A stretch of DNA of 64,000 nt from Rosellinia necatrix (lineage: Eukaryota > Ascomycota > Sordariomycetes > Xylariales > Xylariaceae): positions 2,541,501 through 2,605,500 of the forward strand of contig JAGYVD010000008.1 in NCBI GenBank assembly GCA_021209875.1, in the 5' to 3' direction. The notes below the pieces were generated by a model. It made no database searches. It worked only from the letters and a program-made list of their open reading frames with translations, and was not told the DNA's origin. Made by a program: the position numbers and the translations under genes. The stretch's first letter is position 1; each line of letters starts with the position of its first letter. Positions 60,393 to 64,000 of this stretch are shown here, in pieces.

Positions 60393-62605
60393 GAGGCGTA
60401 ACACCTAGCCCCACACTTCCATGGGTTGGATGAACGGGTTGTTGCACCGTGGCTCTGCGGTGAGGCAGGCCGTGACATGTATCTACCCGTGTTGGCCCAT
60501 TTCTCCCCCGTCTAAACCCGTGAGGAGGATGGCCGGCGCGGCCCGTTCTTCGTCCATTGACCTACCTACTCAAAATGCGCTGTGTCTGGTCCCCGTGCGT
60601 CACCGTGTAGATAGTTGTCCCCTATGTATTGCTGACCATAATAATACCATTCATACGGTACCAAAAGTGGTGAGCCAGTGCATTGTCGGTTACGTACAGA
60701 TGAAGTAAATAGGCCCGTTAAAGGGTTTTCGCGACTAGACCAACCCACCGTCTGCCCAGTAGTAAGTCGCTTCATAGGTGCAAGCACCCACTGGGTAGAC
60801 GAATGGGTGGAGGCGGGTTTGACGTCAGAGTGCCTCCAGGTGGCTAGGAGATAGTAGGTAGTTACTGCGGGTAAAAGGAAAGGGCCTTCTACCAGCTGCC
60901 ACGTTAGATAGGCCCTGGCTGCTTGGGGTGTTTCCCGCGGCCCTGATGGGCGAGCCCAAAGCTATATCTGCTTACTTAATATACCACACACAAAGAGGCT
61001 AAGACCGGGGTTGCTGATTATATTCGGTAAGTAGGGTCGCAGACCCGGACATGTCTGGGGCTAGTATGGCTTGTACCAATTATGACGAGTGACGAGCGAC
61101 GCGCGTTGTGGCGCACAAGTTCTTGAAAAAGGCTCTCACAATGTCATGACAACTAATTACCTCTCTAGTAAGTTAGGCGAGTCTCATATGTCGTGTCGTT
61201 TCCGCCCATGTCGGTGACCCCAGCCTGTCCGACTATGTAGGTTATACTTGGAGTGCGTGTCCGAGAGGCGGTATAAGTGAGGGCAGACAGGCATGCATTC
61301 GACCAGGACACTAGCCAGAAACAAAAGCCAATGGGAAAGACATGAATAATGCATTTTCGGTGTGAGATTCATTTTCCCATCTTTTTAGGATCTGCCCTTG
61401 TCGGGAAGAGGACTAGTATCTACCTAGATAGCGTAGGTAGTACTAGGTAGTAGTACTAGGTAGTAGGTAGGAGAGTGTTCAAATGAGGTATAGGAGGATA
61501 AGATGTGCCCACATATAGCACAGCAGCTTGCCTGGGTGCTATTACGACATTGATGTTGAGACTCGTCGACACCACTAAAGCGGTGAATGCACATGGTTGG
61601 TCGGAGATAACTACGATGGATCCTTCACCCCGCATTTCATCCATCTGGGATAAAGGTACCTAAAGCTACCTACATAGGTACTGGCTGCCAGTGGATTTTT
61701 GATTTTTGGCACAACTTTGGTTTTTAAGTGGTTAGGTACCTACCTACCTACTCTTGCATGTAGTATAGAGTTGCCACCAGGGTGACCCGTACAAGTCTTG
61801 CAATCTGCCCTATGCAGGTAGCTGGGCAAGTAGAAGTATGTTAGGTTGATATGTACCTACCTACTCTTCCCAAGTCCGCCGTGGCTTGTAGCACATTAGC
61901 ACGAATATCTCCAGGTGCAGCATTGGAGACCTGTAGCCGGCTTCATCTCATCTTTTCAGTTCGCCATCCCACCTTCATCCCACCTTCATTTGGGGCCAAG
62001 CCCGCCGAACCGTACTGTCCAGCCGAATCGCGGCCATCCATCCATACGTTCATGGCATTTTATTTCTGGAACTATCAGTCGCAGCTAATCGCCACCGAGG
62101 TCCGTCTCGATCCATCACTTCGACAGTTTCACGACGGAGCAGGCCACTGGTCCAATGGCCGTTGTCCATCCGCCCTCATTCTGACACCCGTGGCTGCAAG
62201 CGCCGCGAGTATTACGACGAGCGTTGGGCCATCCCATCCGTGTTGTTTTTTGTTTTGTTTTGTTTTTTTGCCTTCGAGCAGCTTCGTCTCTTTCTTACGC
62301 CAGCCGCTATCCTCATTTCGCCCTGCCATATAAGAAGAGCCGGCCAGTGCTCACCGTTCGACCGCTAGCCCGTTCATACTAGCGTCGATACTTTCGTCAA
62401 CACGTCCATCCGCTCTGATTCATTCTTCACGCGCCCCTATACTCCGACAACCTTCGGCACTATCTACCCCCTACCGCTATATCCATAGCCGAAAGGTCGT
62501 AGATGCACGTTTACACAAGATAAATGAAGCACCAAAGCCCATATCTTGTATCCTCTTTGATAGCGTCTTCTAGCAAGCACGACAGCGTAGTCCTATGCCG
62601 TAGGG
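60393..62605. other. Gene-free region and probable wc-1 promoter/leader
   Basis: About 2.2 kb. The formamidase 3' flank is followed by simple CTAGGTAGTA-like repeats at about 61418-61470 and GGTACC/TACC clusters at 61660-61860. A 160-codon frame at 61851-62333 lies in the expected leader of wc-1 and has no domain. At most it could be a leader frame. Confidence 0.45.
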
Positions 62606-64000
62606 ATGGACAACTTCTTCGGCGACCAGGTCTCCCAAGAGGAGCTACAGCGCCGAAATTCTCAGCGGCGCCTCCAACGATCCCAACTAGTCTACCCCCC
62701 CGGTGCCCAGCCACTGCAACAACCAGCCCAATATGACGCAGTTCCCGGACTATCATCCACGACATCGGATACCGATACCGCCATGGCAGGAGCCGACTCT
62801 CTTGATGACATTATTCGAAACAACTCGGCCGAGCTCCGCCGCCGGAGTCTACCACAACCGCAATTCCCGCCTCACATCACGCAAGCCGAGGCCGATCGGA
62901 GGATGTCCATGTTAGAATTCGGGGACGGGGGCGATCTGTACCGCGACTATCGGTTCGACGTGGGCGTGATGCCCAACACGTCCGCCGATCCCATGAATAC
63001 AGGCTTTCCATCCCTCTCCACAAACATGTCCATGCCCGAAACCACCAATGCTTTCGCCTCTCAATCGATGCTTTCGGATGACTATTCGAATTTATCGCCA
63101 GAGATGATGGGCAATATGATTGCTCTCTCCAACATGAATATGGGCCATCTAGACATGAGCCGGATGGACATGGGCCAGATGGATATGAGTCAGATGGATA
63201 TGAGCCAGATACCCGGCACCGATCCATCTATGACTGTATTCTCATCGCCTCCTACCATCACCCCTGGCGATAGCCTGCCTGCGGGTTTTAATATGAATGT
63301 ACAGAATGGCAACCCCATCGACATCTCTATGAATGGCAGTGGGCCTGTGGTAACAGGCAGTGGTGACTCAAATGTGATGAATGTACCGTCACAGCTTGCC
63401 CAGCATAGTCAATCACCTTCACAGCAGGGTACTCTTAGCATTGATGGGATGAGTGCCTATCCGTCGGCGACACAGACACCAACCCAGACCCTAGCATCGT
63501 CGACACCCAACTACCAACCATCACAGCCCAGTATGGTCGGACCGGTCCCGGACAAGTCTTTCCCGCAATCAAAACAAACTCTAATTAGAGAATCTCGAAG
63601 CTCCTCGCCAAAGAATATTTATTCAAAGAGCGGGTTCGATATGTTAAAAGCACTCTGGCTAGTAGCTACAAGGAAGAACCCCCAAGTCAATTTGGGGGCC
63701 GTCGACATGTCTTGTGCCTTCGTTGTTTGCGATGTTACTCAAAATGACTGCCCCATTATATATGTGTCAGACAATTTTCAAAATCTCACAGGCTATAGTA
63801 GGCATGATATCGTCGGCCAAAACTGTCGGTTTCTACAGGCTCCAGATGGCCAGGTCGAAGCAGGAACTAAGAGGGAGTTCGTCGACAACGGCGCGGTATA
63901 CAATTTGAAAGTCAAAGTCAGCGAATGCAAAGAGGTTCAGCAAAGCTTGATCAACTATCGAAAAGGTGGCAAGCCATTCTTAAATCTATTAACCATGATC
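62606..64000 (+). CDS. wc-1: White collar-1 blue-light receptor and transcription factor, N-terminal part (cut by window end)
   Basis: Flavin-binding LOV-PAS, GATA-type transcription factor that with WC-2 drives fungal light responses and the clock. The frame from MDNFFGDQVSQEELQRRNSQ is open for 465 codons to the window edge with no intron so far. The N-terminal ~330 residues are Gln/Ser/Met-rich and disordered. They include short repeats LDMSRMDMGQMDMSQMDMSQ (residues 182-201). After SRSSSPKNIYSKSGFDMLKA comes the LOV domain: GAVDMSCAFVVCD, DCPIIYVSDNFQNLTGYSRH and GQNCRFLQAP. Cys407 is the photo-adduct residue, and NYRKGGKPFLNLLTMI closes the visible part. A loop between the E and F helices (GTKREFVDNGAVYNL) is the WC-1 type insertion. 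The second and third PAS domains and the zinc finger should lie beyond the window. Confidence 0.95.
   Translation, partial: MDNFFGDQVSQEELQRRNSQRRLQRSQLVYPPGAQPLQQPAQYDAVPGLSSTTSDTDTAMAGADSLDDIIRNNSAELRRRSLPQPQFPPHITQAEADRRMSMLEFGDGGDLYRDYRFDVGVMPNTSADPMNTGFPSLSTNMSMPETTNAFASQSMLSDDYSNLSPEMMGNMIALSNMNMGHLDMSRMDMGQMDMSQMDMSQIPGTDPSMTVFSSPPTITPGDSLPAGFNMNVQNGNPIDISMNGSGPVVTGSGDSNVMNVPSQLAQHSQSPSQQGTLSIDGMSAYPSATQTPTQTLASSTPNYQPSQPSMVGPVPDKSFPQSKQTLIRESRSSSPKNIYSKSGFDMLKALWLVATRKNPQVNLGAVDMSCAFVVCDVTQNDCPIIYVSDNFQNLTGYSRHDIVGQNCRFLQAPDGQVEAGTKREFVDNGAVYNLKVKVSECKEVQQSLINYRKGGKPFLNLLTMI

Overview
This window is nuclear DNA of a filamentous ascomycete (Pezizomycotina), most likely a Sordariomycete. 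The genes carry many short introns (about 50-110 nt, GT..AG), are well spaced and sit on both strands. The gene set includes a white-collar-1 blue-light receptor, a DASH subunit, INP1 and UsgS. There is also an AT-rich block of the kind left by repeat-induced point mutation (RIP). I could not decide the order or genus. All gene names come from recognising protein families by eye, and exon boundaries were traced by hand from splice sites, reading phase and conserved residues.

Layout. 1-5.4 kb: no recognisable gene. 5.4-6.4 kb: LACTB2-type metallo-beta-lactamase (-). 8.2-10.2 kb: SAGA deubiquitinase UBP8 (+). 10.9-12.7 kb: EFM5 lysine methyltransferase (-). 13.8-15.2 kb: complex I 39/40-kDa subunit (-). 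16.0-17.2 kb: proteasome lid RPN9 (+). 17.9-20.1 kb: GPI transamidase GAA1 (-). 20.9-21.9 kb: rhomboid RBD2 (-). 24.1-26.9 kb: mitochondrial aconitase (-). 28.9-35.6 kb: one complete LTR retrotransposon with 171-bp LTRs and a 5-bp target duplication, its interior destroyed by transitions. 35.9-37.4 kb: BUD20 (+) and DAM1 (-). 39.1-41.9 kb: Sec14-like CSR1 homologue (+) and HNT1 (-). 43.4-47.3 kb: gelsolin/severin (+) and LCB1 (+). 49.3-50.6 kb: GH17 cell-wall glucanase (+). 52.4-54.9 kb: INP1 (-). 56.1-57.6 kb: UsgS-like membrane protein (+). 58.3-60.4 kb: formamidase (+). 62.6 kb to the end: WC-1, cut by the window edge.

The genes are mostly unrelated housekeeping functions: respiration and TCA cycle, proteostasis, chromatin, GPI and sphingolipid synthesis, cytoskeleton, peroxisome inheritance and light sensing. 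I see no biosynthetic cluster and no clearly new multi-gene system. The notable signals are at a finer scale. (i) A datable RIP scar whose two LTRs are mutated in opposite halves. (ii) Four microexons (10, 14, 15 and 19 nt), one encoding two of the three HIT-motif histidines of HNT1. (iii) A cluster of +1 frame breaks in G runs across three neighbouring minus-strand genes. These look like assembly errors, but should be checked before anyone calls pseudogenes. (iv) A 10-bp palindrome, TACCTAGGTA, that recurs six times, only in gene-free DNA and often upstream of start codons.
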